From CAZFER01 sp964517495 (GTDB lineage Bacteria > Hinthialibacterota > Hinthialibacteria > Hinthialibacterales > Hinthialibacteraceae), in contig CAZFER010000003.1 in assembly GCA_964517495.1 (NCBI GenBank), forward strand, positions 1-64,000: a stretch of 64,000 nucleotides of DNA. Direction: 5' to 3'. Positions within the stretch are counted from its first letter, which is position 1; every line of letters starts with the position of its first letter. Under the pieces are notes generated by a model. That model was not told the DNA's origin. It worked only from the letters and a program-made list of their open reading frames with translations, and searched no databases. The translations under genes were made by a program, and so were the position numbers. Positions 7,820-18,068 of the stretch are shown here, one piece after another.

Positions 7820-8623
7820 GTGAAAAAACAACGATCCAAAAAAACCAAAGAAAAATCCATTCAAAGCACACCACAACCTGTCGAATCTCCTAAATCAATC
7901 ATTCGGGATAAAATGAGTTTGGATGAGTTAATCCCCCATCTGCCTCGTTTAAGCTTATTGATTCTAATGATGGGGCTGGTTGCTTTTGTAAGTGGTTATT
8001 TAATAACCATTATCATGACCGATTTGGTTATTCAATATGATGAATTGGTCCTAAGTGGTGAAAAATGGGTGGATAATAATGGTAAAGAGAGATTTCGCCA
8101 TTATTATCCAGATTTAAGACTTTACGTTGTAAAGTTCGGTCCTGATCAAGTTCCCCAAGAGTCTAAATTTTCTCAAATGGGGATATTGGGTACCGGTTTG
8201 TATTTTTATGGTATTATTAATGCGTTGCATTGGATTATTGAATTTAAACTGCAATATCTGGGTGGATTGGTAACCATACCTTTTATCGTGTTACTCATTG
8301 GTTCTGTAATCCTCAATTTCAAAGTCCTGCCCTCTGAATATCTCTCTGAAAGAACAATATTTTTGAGCGCTCTTTTCATGAGTATGGTTCATGCCCTGCT
8401 GTTGATAATATTAATAATTTTAGGCATATTAATTTCCCCCACATATTCTTCCCTGTTAGATATGCCTTTCCATAATGTGGGGCAAATTTTTGGATTGTTG
8501 CTGCCCAGTGCATTTATTATTTTGCTTACTAATATGGTTTATGGCGGAATCATTGGAGGGATCCTATCTACTTTTTATCCCTTTTATGCTTTATTATCAA
8601 AACCAGTTTCATCCTCCGAATAA
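7820..8623 (+). CDS. Uncharacterised multi-pass membrane protein
   Basis: This 267-aa protein is not recognised. A Lys/Ser/Pro-rich cytoplasmic-looking N-terminus (about 1-48) is followed by a first hydrophobic helix (about 50-72), an external-looking loop of about 55 residues with a WVDNNGKERFRHYYPDLRLY stretch, and then three or four further hydrophobic segments to the end. The predicted start is GTG with no clear ribosome-binding site. It lies between pduT and a GT-C glycosyltransferase on the same strand, but gaps of 88 and 59 bp and the lack of domain matches leave its role open. Confidence 0.6.
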   Translation: MKKQRSKKTKEKSIQSTPQPVESPKSIIRDKMSLDELIPHLPRLSLLILMMGLVAFVSGYLITIIMTDLVIQYDELVLSGEKWVDNNGKERFRHYYPDLRLYVVKFGPDQVPQESKFSQMGILGTGLYFYGIINALHWIIEFKLQYLGGLVTIPFIVLLIGSVILNFKVLPSEYLSERTIFLSALFMSMVHALLLIILIILGILISPTYSSLLDMPFHNVGQIFGLLLPSAFIILLTNMVYGGIIGGILSTFYPFYALLSKPVSSSE

Positions 8624-8682
8624 ATTGATAGGGGAAGAATAATAGGTTGTTGAATTTCAAATCCTTTTGCTTTTTTTAATAA

Positions 8683-10296
8683 ATGGACAACAAACAATGG
8701 TTTAAATGGATTTTGATTGTTAGTTTTGTTTTGGCCCATCTTGTATTGGGTTTAACAAGCGCATGGCAAAAATCCCCCACCACCGATGAATATACCTATA
8801 TCGCTAGCGGTTACCTTTATTACCAGGAAGGATGGGACTTGCGGCTCGATCGTACTCATCCCCCGCTGGTTCGCATGTTTATTGGTGCCCCTCTTGCTTT
8901 CTATAAACCCTGGATGCCTCCGTTGCAAAAAGAGAAATGGGATACCCGCCAGAGCTATACCCTTGGCTACCAAATTGGATGGGAGATGTTGCTTCGTGGC
9001 AAAAATGAAGTGAAGCCACTGCTTTTCTGGGCACGTTTGCCTATCCTGCTATTATCCTGTGGAATGGCGTTGGTTATCTTTTTCTGGGCGCATGCGTTGT
9101 ATGGGGTATGGGGTGGATTGTTATCGTTATGTTTCTATTGCTTTTCGCCCAACCTAATAGCCCATGCCCGCCTGGCGACGGTTGATTTGGGGTTATGCTT
9201 TTTCTTTCTCACAACCTTGTATTTCTATTATCGTTATGAAAAATCCAACAAACGGCGAGATGTTTGGTTGACAGGCATATTTATGGGGTTTGCCTTTGCC
9301 GCAAAAGTGACAGCGTTGCTGATCCTTCCCATTATAGTTATTTCCTTTTTATGGAAACGTATATGCTTACCCAATCACAATTTCAAAACCAACTGGAACA
9401 AGGCGTTCATTGATCTTGCTTTAATCATTGGTTGTTCCATTCTTGTATTGTGCATGGTTTATGGTTATCCAATCCGCCCATTTTATTATGGAGATACGCT
9501 TGCCAATGTTTTCTACAAATCCTTTCATACTGGCCAGGGGGATTTGGATATTCCAGGAATGCCTCACCTTAATCATGCGTTCTATCTCTTTGGTAATTAT
9601 TCAACGGAAGGATGGCCTTATTATTATCTGGCAGCCATTTTGGTGAAAACACCGCTACCCTATTTCTTCGCCCTGCTTGTAATCCTGATCTTCAGCCGCC
9701 AGCGATGGATGGGATGGCCGGATATGATTATTATATCCGTGATATTGCTATATATGGGGGCTGCCACTTTTAACCGGGTTAATATAGGATTACGCCATAT
9801 TTTACCTGTTTACCCTTTATTGTTTGTTTATTTGGGAAGGCTGGCCTTAATGAAACCTCATAGAATATTCAGAGTATTAACCATCTTGACAGTATGTTGG
9901 CTTATAGGTGTAAATGGAATGATTTATCCTGATTATTTGGCTTTTTTCAATGCCGCGTGTGGAGGTCCAAATCAGGGTCAGTATTACCTGGATGATTCAA
10001 ACATCGATTGGGGACAGGATTTAGGGCGCTTAAAACAGATTAAGGATGAGTATCCTGATCAACCTTTATACGTGGCCACCAATTGGATGTTTAATGCTGA
10101 GGTATTTGGTTTCAAAGCCCAACGCTTTCAGGCCGATCAAATCGCATCACCACCCAATGGAATTGTGGCAGTGGGTAAACACTGGGCGATACGCCAACGA
10201 ATTCACCAACGCTCACCCCATTACTTTGACTGGTTTGAAAAATATACCCCAATCACAAACGTTGGACATTCGATCGTGGTTTATCGCATTGAATAA
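8683..10296 (+). CDS. GT-C (GT39/PMT-like) membrane glycosyltransferase
   Basis: This is a 537-aa polytopic membrane protein of the dolichyl-phosphate-mannose/ArnT-like glycosyltransferase group, which uses polyprenyl-phosphate sugars on the outer face of the membrane. The expected acidic motif follows the first helix (PTTDEYTYIASGYLYY, about 28-43), then a HPPL motif near residue 59, and about ten further hydrophobic segments. The C-terminal soluble part (DSNIDWGQDLGRLK, about residue 440) is typical of this subgroup. Acceptor and sugar donor cannot be inferred. No ribosome-binding site is obvious. It may follow the preceding membrane-protein gene in a transcript. Confidence 0.75.
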   Translation: MDNKQWFKWILIVSFVLAHLVLGLTSAWQKSPTTDEYTYIASGYLYYQEGWDLRLDRTHPPLVRMFIGAPLAFYKPWMPPLQKEKWDTRQSYTLGYQIGWEMLLRGKNEVKPLLFWARLPILLLSCGMALVIFFWAHALYGVWGGLLSLCFYCFSPNLIAHARLATVDLGLCFFFLTTLYFYYRYEKSNKRRDVWLTGIFMGFAFAAKVTALLILPIIVISFLWKRICLPNHNFKTNWNKAFIDLALIIGCSILVLCMVYGYPIRPFYYGDTLANVFYKSFHTGQGDLDIPGMPHLNHAFYLFGNYSTEGWPYYYLAAILVKTPLPYFFALLVILIFSRQRWMGWPDMIIISVILLYMGAATFNRVNIGLRHILPVYPLLFVYLGRLALMKPHRIFRVLTILTVCWLIGVNGMIYPDYLAFFNAACGGPNQGQYYLDDSNIDWGQDLGRLKQIKDEYPDQPLYVATNWMFNAEVFGFKAQRFQADQIASPPNGIVAVGKHWAIRQRIHQRSPHYFDWFEKYTPITNVGHSIVVYRIE

Positions 10297-10491
10297 TTGA
10301 AGATACCTTGAACTGTTTTACTCGATTAAATACATTGACACAAATTAAGTCTGTTTAAATAGTGACATCTTTCCATTCATGGTAATTCCGTGTAGATTTT
10401 CAAGTGGCTTGTATTTTACTCGATGTATATGATGAATGTGTATTAATCTTGTGCTTATTGATAAATGGTTTGAGAAGGAGAAACACCAGGC

Positions 10492-12429
10492 ATGATTATG
10501 AACGATAACCTACCCACCAGCCAATCAATGGTTCCCCCGCAAGGCCGGCAAGATCATATAAACGCGATTGAAAAAACCCATCATTTCTTTACTTCAACTC
10601 AGAATTCAGCGGGTTACTGGCCGGTTTATCTCGAAGCCGATTCGACATTGGTGGCGGATTATGTCATGCTGGCCCACTATATAAACCATGTTGATCCCAT
10701 CCTGGAAAAAAAGGCAATCCGATGGCTCGTAGACACTCAGTTGGAAGATGGTGGATGGAATATTTATTATGGCGGCCCTAGCGAATTAAACGCAACGGTC
10801 AAATGCGCTTTTGCTCTGCAACTGGCAGGGATAAAACACAACGAGGAACCATTGCGCAAAGCGGAGGAATGCTTGCGCTGCTTGGGGGGATTGAGCCTAG
10901 TGAACAGTTATACCCGGTTTTACCTGGGATTGTTCGGCCAATATCCCTGGAAGCTGTTGATTTCCATGCCCCCTGAATTGATGTTTCTGCCCACCTCGTT
11001 CTATTTCAATATTTATGAAATATCGTCCTGGTCAAGAGCGATATTGGTTCCCATGTGTATCATTTGGGCTCATCATCCAATTAAGCAGCCCCCTGAAAAT
11101 GTTGATACCCGTTCGTGGTGGGTTAATGAACGGTCAATTAATGGTTTATCACTGCGGGAAAAGTTTTCCTGGAAAACCTTTTTTATCACTCTGGATGCCA
11201 TATTAAAAAGATCCTACCGCTTTTCTGCCCCCTTTACCCGAAAAGAATCCTTGCGCCGGGCGGAAAACTGGATGCTTGAGCGTCTAAGCCGTGGGGGAGG
11301 ACTGGCGGCCATTTATCCCGCCATGTTGAATGCCATAATCGCCTTGGATTGCCTGGGATATGAGCATGATCACCCTGTCTTTAAAAACAGTGTAGACGAG
11401 TTTATGACACTGATGGTCGAAGAGGAAGACCGGCTTTGGTTTCAACCCTGTTTCTCACCGGTTTGGGATGCGGCCATGGTCACTGGAGCGTTGGAACGCT
11501 CGGGGATGCCAGGGGATCATCCTGTTATCCAAAAAGCGGCGGAATGGTTGATCAATCAGGAAATCTCCATAAAAGGTGATTGGCAGATTAAAAATCCCTA
11601 TGGCCCAACGGGCGGATGGGCGTTTGAATTTGAGAACGATTTTTACGCGGATACGGATGATACTGCCATGGTGCTTATGGCGCTTAATCATGCCCGTATA
11701 CCCAACGACCAACGCCGGCAAGCCTCGATGAAACGTGGAGTTGAATGGTTGTTGTCCATGCAAAGTTCAGATGGAGGGTGGGGCGCGTTTGATGTTGATA
11801 ACAACAAGGAAATTTTGAACCTCATCCCGTTTGCCGACCACAATGCCCTGTTGGATCCTAGCACGGCGGATGTTACGGCTCGAATTGTTGAGATGTTTGG
11901 TGATTTCGGTTATAATGTTGATTTTTCACCCGTTGCCCGAGCGGTTCAATTCTTGCGTAATCAACAGGAACAAGATGGTTCATGGTACGGACGGTGGGGG
12001 GTTAATTACATTTATGGAACCTGGCAAACCATAACGGGTATGACTCGTGTGGGTGTATCAAAAGATGATCCAGCGATTCAGCGGGGTGTCGTATGGTTAA
12101 AAAGCGTCCAGAATGATGACGGAGGATGGGGGGAAACGTGTATAACCTATGAAGATCCTGAACAAAAAGGGTGCGGTGAATCCACTCCCTCGCAAACCGC
12201 ATGGGCGCTACTGGGCATTATGAACGGGGAAGGGATGGATAGCGGAGCTGTCGAAAAAGGAATAGATTTCTTGATTCGTATACAAAATGATGATGGAAGT
12301 TGGAATGAAGATCAATTTACCGGAACCGGCTTTCCAAGAGTTTTTTATCTTCGCTATACCTGGTATCGAAACTATTTTCCATTGATGGCTTTAGGAAAAT
12401 ATCGTGAATTAATGGGATACACAACATAA
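10492..12429 (+). CDS. shc: Squalene-hopene cyclase
   Basis: This 645-aa class II terpene cyclase converts squalene into hopene or diplopterol on the inner membrane, the committed step of hopanoid synthesis. The catalytic DxDD motif is present (ADTDDTAMV, about residue 386), and several QW repeats are visible, for example QLEDGGWNIYYGG, QSSDGGWGAFD, QEQDGSWYGRWG, QNDDGGWGE and QNDDGSWNE. Length is normal for the family. AAGGAG lies 11 nt upstream of the ATG at 10492. hpnH follows 158 bp downstream on the same strand, so the two make a short hopanoid cluster. Squalene-forming genes (hpnCDE or sqs) are not in this window. Confidence 0.96.
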   Translation: MIMNDNLPTSQSMVPPQGRQDHINAIEKTHHFFTSTQNSAGYWPVYLEADSTLVADYVMLAHYINHVDPILEKKAIRWLVDTQLEDGGWNIYYGGPSELNATVKCAFALQLAGIKHNEEPLRKAEECLRCLGGLSLVNSYTRFYLGLFGQYPWKLLISMPPELMFLPTSFYFNIYEISSWSRAILVPMCIIWAHHPIKQPPENVDTRSWWVNERSINGLSLREKFSWKTFFITLDAILKRSYRFSAPFTRKESLRRAENWMLERLSRGGGLAAIYPAMLNAIIALDCLGYEHDHPVFKNSVDEFMTLMVEEEDRLWFQPCFSPVWDAAMVTGALERSGMPGDHPVIQKAAEWLINQEISIKGDWQIKNPYGPTGGWAFEFENDFYADTDDTAMVLMALNHARIPNDQRRQASMKRGVEWLLSMQSSDGGWGAFDVDNNKEILNLIPFADHNALLDPSTADVTARIVEMFGDFGYNVDFSPVARAVQFLRNQQEQDGSWYGRWGVNYIYGTWQTITGMTRVGVSKDDPAIQRGVVWLKSVQNDDGGWGETCITYEDPEQKGCGESTPSQTAWALLGIMNGEGMDSGAVEKGIDFLIRIQNDDGSWNEDQFTGTGFPRVFYLRYTWYRNYFPLMALGKYRELMGYTT

Positions 12430-12587
12430 GTATCCTGTGTGTCCTTATCAGGTAAAGCCCTTCATTTCCCGACGGTTATCCTTTTACAATTCGCAGTTTA
12501 ACCGATGGTTAAGAGTTGAACGATTCATTTGAAAAGTATAAAATTTACTAATTTGGTAAACATTATTAGGTCTTAGGAGAAGTCGCC

Positions 12588-13598
12588 GTGAGATTTCCTT
12601 GGGTTCTCTATACCACTATCGTTAAGCACATGATTAAACAGAAGGTCAAAGGAGTAAAACGTTATCCTTTGGTTTTAATGCTTGAACCGACATTGCGTTG
12701 TAATTTGGATTGTATAGGCTGCGGCCGTATTGCTGAATATCATGCAAATCCGATTAAGGATCTAACGGTAGAAGAATGCCTGCAATCTGTCGATGAATGC
12801 GATGCTCCTATTGTGTCGGTTTGTGGGGGAGAACCATTGGTCTATAAACCGGTTGATGAATTAATCCGAAAGTTAATTGAGCGTAAAAAATATGTGTATT
12901 TATGCACAAACGCCATGTTTTTGGATCGCTATTGGGAAAAAATCCCCCCCCATAAGCGTCTTTGTTTAAGCATCCACTTGGATGGAATGGAAAAGGGACA
13001 TGACTGGGCGGTGGACCGGCCTGGCACTTTTAAAAAGGTCAGCCAAATTATCGATGAAGCCATCAAGCGAGGTTATCGCGTCAGCACCAATACTACCGTG
13101 TTTAATGGAACGAATCCCAACGAAATCAGCGAAATGATTGAGTATCTTCATAACAAGGGTGTCGATGGGATGTTGATCTCCGGAGCCTATCCCCAGGAAG
13201 GGGAAAAAGGCGAAGCTGGTTTGCGGCGTCAAGAAATGGAGAATGTTTTCAGGGAAATTTTTGGTCAAAACGGCAAAATGGAAAAATACAAGTTCAATAA
13301 CACTCCGGTATATACGGAATTTTTGCAAGGGAAAAAAGAACTCCCCTGCTCACCCTGGGCCAACCCCAACCGTACGGTTAAAGGATGGAAGGGGCCTTGC
13401 TATGTTCTTACCGACCGCTATTACGAAACCTTTGATGAATTAATGAATGAAACTGAGTGGGAAAAACTTGGTCCCGGATGTGACCAACGCTGTGAGGATT
13501 GCAAAATCCATAGCGGTTTTGAACCCAGTGTAGCCTTAGGGCGAAATTTGACACTCAAAGACCATTGGCGAGTGTTTAAATGGAACTTTTTTACCTGA
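12588..13598 (+). CDS. hpnH: Adenosylhopane synthase (radical SAM HpnH)
   Basis: This 336-aa radical SAM enzyme attaches the 5'-deoxyadenosyl group to diploptene, giving adenosylhopane, the precursor of all extended C35 hopanoids. The CX3CX2C cluster motif is at about residues 37-44 (CNLDCIGC), with the SAM-binding CGGEPL motif near residue 83. The C-terminal cysteine-rich part (CDQRCEDCKIHSGFEPS) is characteristic of HpnH. The GTG start has GGAGA about 9 nt upstream. Being next to shc confirms the role. Later tailoring genes (hpnG, hpnO, hpnI) are not nearby, so the final hopanoids are unknown. Confidence 0.95.
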   Translation: MRFPWVLYTTIVKHMIKQKVKGVKRYPLVLMLEPTLRCNLDCIGCGRIAEYHANPIKDLTVEECLQSVDECDAPIVSVCGGEPLVYKPVDELIRKLIERKKYVYLCTNAMFLDRYWEKIPPHKRLCLSIHLDGMEKGHDWAVDRPGTFKKVSQIIDEAIKRGYRVSTNTTVFNGTNPNEISEMIEYLHNKGVDGMLISGAYPQEGEKGEAGLRRQEMENVFREIFGQNGKMEKYKFNNTPVYTEFLQGKKELPCSPWANPNRTVKGWKGPCYVLTDRYYETFDELMNETEWEKLGPGCDQRCEDCKIHSGFEPSVALGRNLTLKDHWRVFKWNFFT

Positions 13599-13823
13599 TC
13601 AGTTCAAATATCTTACCAACCAAAACCAGTGTGCGTTGATGGGTCAAAAAAATGAGCCATCCTACGAATTTAGCTGACCACTTGCGTTGACTGAAAACCG
13701 GATTCTCTATTTTTATTCGATTAATGTTCTATCGATTAATCTGTTTTTTTGTGGCTCGCATTGTTTTCAATTGTATAATATTGGATTATGATGATAGAAA
13801 AGAGAATCAATGGGGAAAAAGGT

Positions 13824-14162
13824 ATGGATATATATAAAAGCGTTGATTCCAACATGTGTATATTAACAGCCGTAGGCCGGGTGGACCGTACCACACAACA
13901 AGCGTTCTACCGGGCATTGGCTGAGGTCATTAATCAAGGAGCAAAGTTTCTCATCGTTGATCTTTCTTTAACCGAATACATGGATAGTGGGGGAATTCAA
14001 TCGTTGGTGGACGCCAAAAAAATAGCCCTGGACCATCAAGGAGATGTTGTGTTAGCCTCACCCAATGGACAACTAATTGAATTATTCAATATATTAAAGC
14101 TTCACCAATCATTTGGAATCTACAACACGATCAATGAAGCCAAACAATCGTTTGGCTTTTAA
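13824..14162 (+). CDS. STAS-domain protein (anti-sigma factor antagonist-like)
   Basis: This is a single STAS domain of 112 aa, as in SpoIIAA/RsbV-type anti-sigma antagonists. The phosphorylatable serine sits in the conserved loop EYMDSGGIQSLV. Such proteins bind anti-sigma kinases until phosphorylated. An in-frame ATG at 13788 exists, but it lacks a ribosome-binding site and would fall near the likely transcription start (a TATAAT at 13774-13779). The ATG at 13824 has GGGG 8 nt upstream and begins just where the domain begins. No RsbW-type kinase or sigma-B-like gene is adjacent. The last codons contain an intrinsic terminator. Confidence 0.85.
   Translation: MDIYKSVDSNMCILTAVGRVDRTTQQAFYRALAEVINQGAKFLIVDLSLTEYMDSGGIQSLVDAKKIALDHQGDVVLASPNGQLIELFNILKLHQSFGIYNTINEAKQSFGF
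14137..14162 (+). terminator. Intrinsic terminator embedded in the STAS gene 3' end
   Basis: A 9-bp stem (AAGCCAAAC / GTTTGGCTT) with the 4-nt loop AATC, running into a short T-tract. It overlaps the last eight codons and stop of the STAS gene and lies just before the convergent stop of the PAS/GGDEF/EAL gene. Confidence 0.7.
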
Positions 14163-14189
14163 GCATGTCCCATTAGAATCATCAAATGT

Positions 14190-17120
14190 TTAGTCCGTTT
14201 TACAGCCCGGCGTGTGTTGATTCAAAAACTCTTTAAATTCCTGCTCAGGCACGGGGGGGCTGAATAAATATCCCTGCACTTCATCACACCCCAAATTGTT
14301 TAGAATTTCCAACTGCGATTGAGTTTCCACCCCTTCGGCGACAGTTATTAGATTCATTTTTTGAGCCATGGCTATTACCGTCTCGACCAGGTTCAGGCTG
14401 TTTTCATCTTTTTCAATATCATTAACAAAGGATTTATCGATTTTCAGGATATGAAGTGGCAGATGTTTTAAGTGATACAATGATGAATACCCCTTGCCAA
14501 AGTCGTCGATTGAAATCGAAATTCCACAATCCGCCAAGGCTCTCAATTTCTTTACCGTATTTTTTATATCTTTCATAATAATTGTTTCAGTGATTTCGAC
14601 TTCAATGTAAGATGGGAGCAAACCTGTACGTTCGATTTGTTTGAGAAATTGTTGTACGAAGTTTTTTTGCATGAATTGGCGAAGAGATAGATTTATGGCA
14701 ATTTTGAGTTTTTTTGAATCAAAATAGTTTAATTTCAGAGCCGTTCGATAGGCCATATCCATAATCTGTTCGCCTAAGGGTACAATTAAACCTGTTTCTT
14801 CCGCCAGGGGAATAAATTCGTCAGGACGTATAACATTGCCGTCGCTTTGCGGCCAGCGGGCCAATGCCTCCATTCCGCAGGTTTTACCGGTACGAAGATC
14901 GATTCGAGGTTGATAATAAACCGTAAATTCATTCTTTTCGATCGACTTTCGAAGTTTTCGCTCTATTTCCAATCGGCGTTGAACGCGGTCATTGAGTTCG
15001 GCGGTAAAGAATTTATATCGATTTTTCCCTTGATCTTTGGCCTGATACATCGCCATATCGGCATTGCGAATCAAAGTTTCCGCATCCCCCCCATCATTGG
15101 GATAATAGGTCACTCCAATACTGGGAGTAATATAAAGTTCGTGGCCATCGATATGGAAAGGCCGTGTAAAGGTATTGATCAGCCGTTCAACGACATAACT
15201 TGCTTCGGATTCTTTTTGGATATTTTCGACCATAATCACAAATTCATCCCCACCCAGCCGTGCAACAGTATCTTCCGAACGCATAATAAACAGGATGCGT
15301 TTCGCCACCGCTTGCAGTAATTTATCACCAAGCAAATGGCCAAGACTGTCATTGATAGTTTTGAAATTATCCAAATCAATAAAAAGAATCGCAATTTTAT
15401 TGAGAGAACGCCGTGCATGGGCAATGGCCACCGAAATGCGGTCATGGAGTAGAAGGCGGTTAGGGAGGTCGGTCAAGGCATCATGATAGGCTTGATGCCG
15501 AATTTGTTTTTCTTTGCGCTTCATCTCGGTGATATCATGAAATACCGCCACGTAATAATAAGAATCTTTATTTTCTTTGACTTCACCGATACTTAGCCAT
15601 TCAGGGTAGACTTCGCCACTCTTTCGGCGATTCCATATTTCGCCTTCCCACTGCCCATTTTTGACAATTTGGTCCCACATCACTTGATAAAATTCATCGG
15701 AATGACGATCTGATTTTAATAACCTGGGATTGTTTCCGATCACCTCATGAGGTTGATAGCCGGTTATGGTTGAGAACGCTTGATTAATCTCGAGGATATT
15801 GGCATCCTTATCGGTGATGGTGATACCTTCCAAGGCATTGTTAAAAACAATTTCAAACAGTTTTAGCCGCTTTTCATATTGTTTACGCGACGTAATATCT
15901 CTCGCGACTATCAATAAAATGCTCTCGTCATTAATTTCTATTAGTTTAATCTTTACTTCTACAGGAAATTTTTCTCCATTTTTGCGCTGATTGATCGATT
16001 CGAAATGAATTTCCCCCTCTTGTGATTGTAAATATTTCGGGTTTAAAGAGGTGTAGATACCCACAATAATATCTTCAGGGATAATTTTTTCAACGTGGGA
16101 ATCGATCAGTTCATCGCGTGAGTAACCGGTCATTTTTTCGGCAGCGAGGTTACAGTCGATGATTTTGCCATAACTTGTTTCCAAAAATACCGCGTCGGGA
16201 GCCAAATCAAATAGGGCTTTGAATTTTGTAAAATTGGATTTGATTTCTTTTTCCTTATCCAGACGTTCGGTGATATCTTGAGCGAAAAGAGCGATTTTGG
16301 TTACTTCTTGATTTTCATTAAGGATAGGGGAAAAGTAATTGTCGAAGTAAAGATCCCCGCGTTTATCTTGAAAACGAATAGGCTCTTTTTTCTGAATAAC
16401 CTCTTTGATTTTAGCCATCCTTTTCTCAAAGACCTCTTGTGGTACAAATTCACAGACGGCTTTTCCGATAAGCTGATCGACGGTTGTTCCTAACCGCTTG
16501 GCGCCAATTTCATTGGCTGCGATGAAAACCCCATTTACATCCACCAGAAAGGCTGATTCCAGGGTGGCATTTAACAATTGGCTGGCGGTATTTTCGCTTT
16601 CTTTGAGGAGATGCTCAAATGTTTTGATATGGCTTATATCTGTTACAGAGGTGACTTTATACAGTTCGTTATCCTTGCCCTCAATACAGGTAGCTTCACC
16701 CAAGACTGCAAAGCGATACCCATTTTTATGCATCGCTTCCCATTCATTCGCGTGTGGGAGTTTCTTTTCACTTAATATTTCTTTATGCCATCGTATGGCT
16801 GATTCATGGTTTTCGGGTGGAAGAACGATGGTGAAATGCTTCCCAATCAATTCATCCGTTTCATAGCCAAATAGATTACAGAAGGCGGGATTGATTTTGA
16901 CAATATATCCATCTTTATCGGTCACACAGATCCCAGTGGCTGTTGAGTTAAAGATTAGTGAAAACGATTCTTGCGACTCATTCAGTTCGCGCCGTAATAA
17001 ATCCCTTTCCTGGCGTAAGGTTTCCAGTTCATAGCTTAGTGAAATAAACTCTCCTGAATGGTTGTTTGATTCCTGATATTTTGATGGTTCATTAATAGTC
17101 ATAAGCAACACGATGCTCAC
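14190..17120 (-). CDS. PAS-GGDEF-EAL signalling protein
   Basis: This 976-aa cytoplasmic protein joins sensory and c-di-GMP domains. After a short N-terminal coiled coil (about 25-48) come four PAS domains (about 50-165, 172-290, 297-412 and 420-535; for example STATGICVTDKDGYI, NALEGITITDKDANI), then a GGDEF domain (about 545-705) and an EAL domain (about 720-970). Both catalytic signatures are intact, ARLGGDEFV (about 622) and GMEALARW (about 752), so cyclase and phosphodiesterase activity are both possible. No transmembrane segment is seen, so it should sense a soluble signal, redox state or oxygen. The GTG start at 17120 and an ATG at 17102 are equally plausible; neither has a good ribosome-binding site. 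Confidence 0.92.
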   Translation of the reverse strand: MSIVLLMTINEPSKYQESNNHSGEFISLSYELETLRQERDLLRRELNESQESFSLIFNSTATGICVTDKDGYIVKINPAFCNLFGYETDELIGKHFTIVLPPENHESAIRWHKEILSEKKLPHANEWEAMHKNGYRFAVLGEATCIEGKDNELYKVTSVTDISHIKTFEHLLKESENTASQLLNATLESAFLVDVNGVFIAANEIGAKRLGTTVDQLIGKAVCEFVPQEVFEKRMAKIKEVIQKKEPIRFQDKRGDLYFDNYFSPILNENQEVTKIALFAQDITERLDKEKEIKSNFTKFKALFDLAPDAVFLETSYGKIIDCNLAAEKMTGYSRDELIDSHVEKIIPEDIIVGIYTSLNPKYLQSQEGEIHFESINQRKNGEKFPVEVKIKLIEINDESILLIVARDITSRKQYEKRLKLFEIVFNNALEGITITDKDANILEINQAFSTITGYQPHEVIGNNPRLLKSDRHSDEFYQVMWDQIVKNGQWEGEIWNRRKSGEVYPEWLSIGEVKENKDSYYYVAVFHDITEMKRKEKQIRHQAYHDALTDLPNRLLLHDRISVAIAHARRSLNKIAILFIDLDNFKTINDSLGHLLGDKLLQAVAKRILFIMRSEDTVARLGGDEFVIMVENIQKESEASYVVERLINTFTRPFHIDGHELYITPSIGVTYYPNDGGDAETLIRNADMAMYQAKDQGKNRYKFFTAELNDRVQRRLEIERKLRKSIEKNEFTVYYQPRIDLRTGKTCGMEALARWPQSDGNVIRPDEFIPLAEETGLIVPLGEQIMDMAYRTALKLNYFDSKKLKIAINLSLRQFMQKNFVQQFLKQIERTGLLPSYIEVEITETIIMKDIKNTVKKLRALADCGISISIDDFGKGYSSLYHLKHLPLHILKIDKSFVNDIEKDENSLNLVETVIAMAQKMNLITVAEGVETQSQLEILNNLGCDEVQGYLFSPPVPEQEFKEFLNQHTPGCKTD

Positions 17121-17318
17121 AGTCTAGTTTTCAAACGGTTATAACATGGAATTATCCATAAACTTTTCTGATCAAAAAACGAGTGGCTCAAGAATATCGT
17201 AAAAAATGTAATACTTGAAATATTATTTCAATTTCCCGCAAAAGGAATATCAAAAAATGAGAATCGCTTTTTTAATATTGAGAAGTTACATGAGAGGCAC
17301 ATTATATAAAGAAATATA

Positions 17319-18068
17319 TCAATTTATTTCTTTTTTCTTGTAAACCCGAAGGTAATCGAAATAAACATTGTCAGGCAATTTTGCTTGACTGACATTTCCA
17401 GCCCATTTGCCGACTTCGAGGCTAAGAATAATATATTGTTTTATTTTGGAAATTGCTTTGTCTGTGGTCCATGCTTTTTTGCCATCCACATAAATGGTGT
17501 AATGGTTGGGTGTCCATTCCAAGCCGATGGTGTGGTAACCATCGTTGGTCTTTTTCATTTCATATTTTGAGCCGGTGGTTTTGTGGTGATCTCCATAGCC
17601 TCCCCAATGCAAGTTAAAGAGTATCAAGTTTTTATTCTTGACAAGATACTCAAAGATATCTATTTCAGTTCCGCATTGGGCGGGATTACATTCTTCATGT
17701 AATTTGGGGGATTGCAACCAAAACGCGGACCAATGGCCAATTTGAGTTTGAAATTTGACTCGGCATTCAAAATACCCAAAACAAGCTTCAAATTTTCCTT
17801 GAGTACCGATCATGGCGGTATGATATTGATCACCGGACTTTTTGGTGGTTAAAACCAGTTGCCCTTCACCATTTAGATTAACGGTATCTTTCACATTAAT
17901 GGCATCACGCCGTGGGCCTAAGCCACGATAACTCCATTTCTTCATATCAAGGCGTTTGCCATCGAACTCATCCGACCAGATGAGCTTATAATCATCATTG
18001 GGTGGAGCGGCATAAAGAATGGTGGGGAAGAGAAACAGGCTAATCAATAGGGATAGAATCGTTTTCAT
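17319..18068 (-). CDS. Secreted GH16 family glycoside hydrolase
   Basis: This 249-aa exported enzyme belongs to glycoside hydrolase family 16, which cuts beta-1,3/1,4-glucans, laminarin, agar, carrageenan or related glycans. A signal peptide covers residues 1-20 (MKTILSLLISLFLFPTILYA, cleaved before APPNDD). The catalytic motif E-x-D-x-x-E is intact in GTEIDIFEY (about 133-138). Flanking WSDEF, GYFECRVKFQ and WTPNHYTIYVDG are family hallmarks. The ATG has AGAGG 9 nt upstream. It stands alone with no polysaccharide-utilisation genes nearby, so the substrate (laminarin-like glucan is the commonest) is inference. Confidence 0.9.
   Translation of the reverse strand: MKTILSLLISLFLFPTILYAAPPNDDYKLIWSDEFDGKRLDMKKWSYRGLGPRRDAINVKDTVNLNGEGQLVLTTKKSGDQYHTAMIGTQGKFEACFGYFECRVKFQTQIGHWSAFWLQSPKLHEECNPAQCGTEIDIFEYLVKNKNLILFNLHWGGYGDHHKTTGSKYEMKKTNDGYHTIGLEWTPNHYTIYVDGKKAWTTDKAISKIKQYIILSLEVGKWAGNVSQAKLPDNVYFDYLRVYKKKEIN

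Noticed and set aside
14847..15320. 157-codon plus-strand ORF inside the GGDEF/EAL gene
   Set aside because: It lies opposite an unbroken GGDEF domain with intact catalytic motifs.
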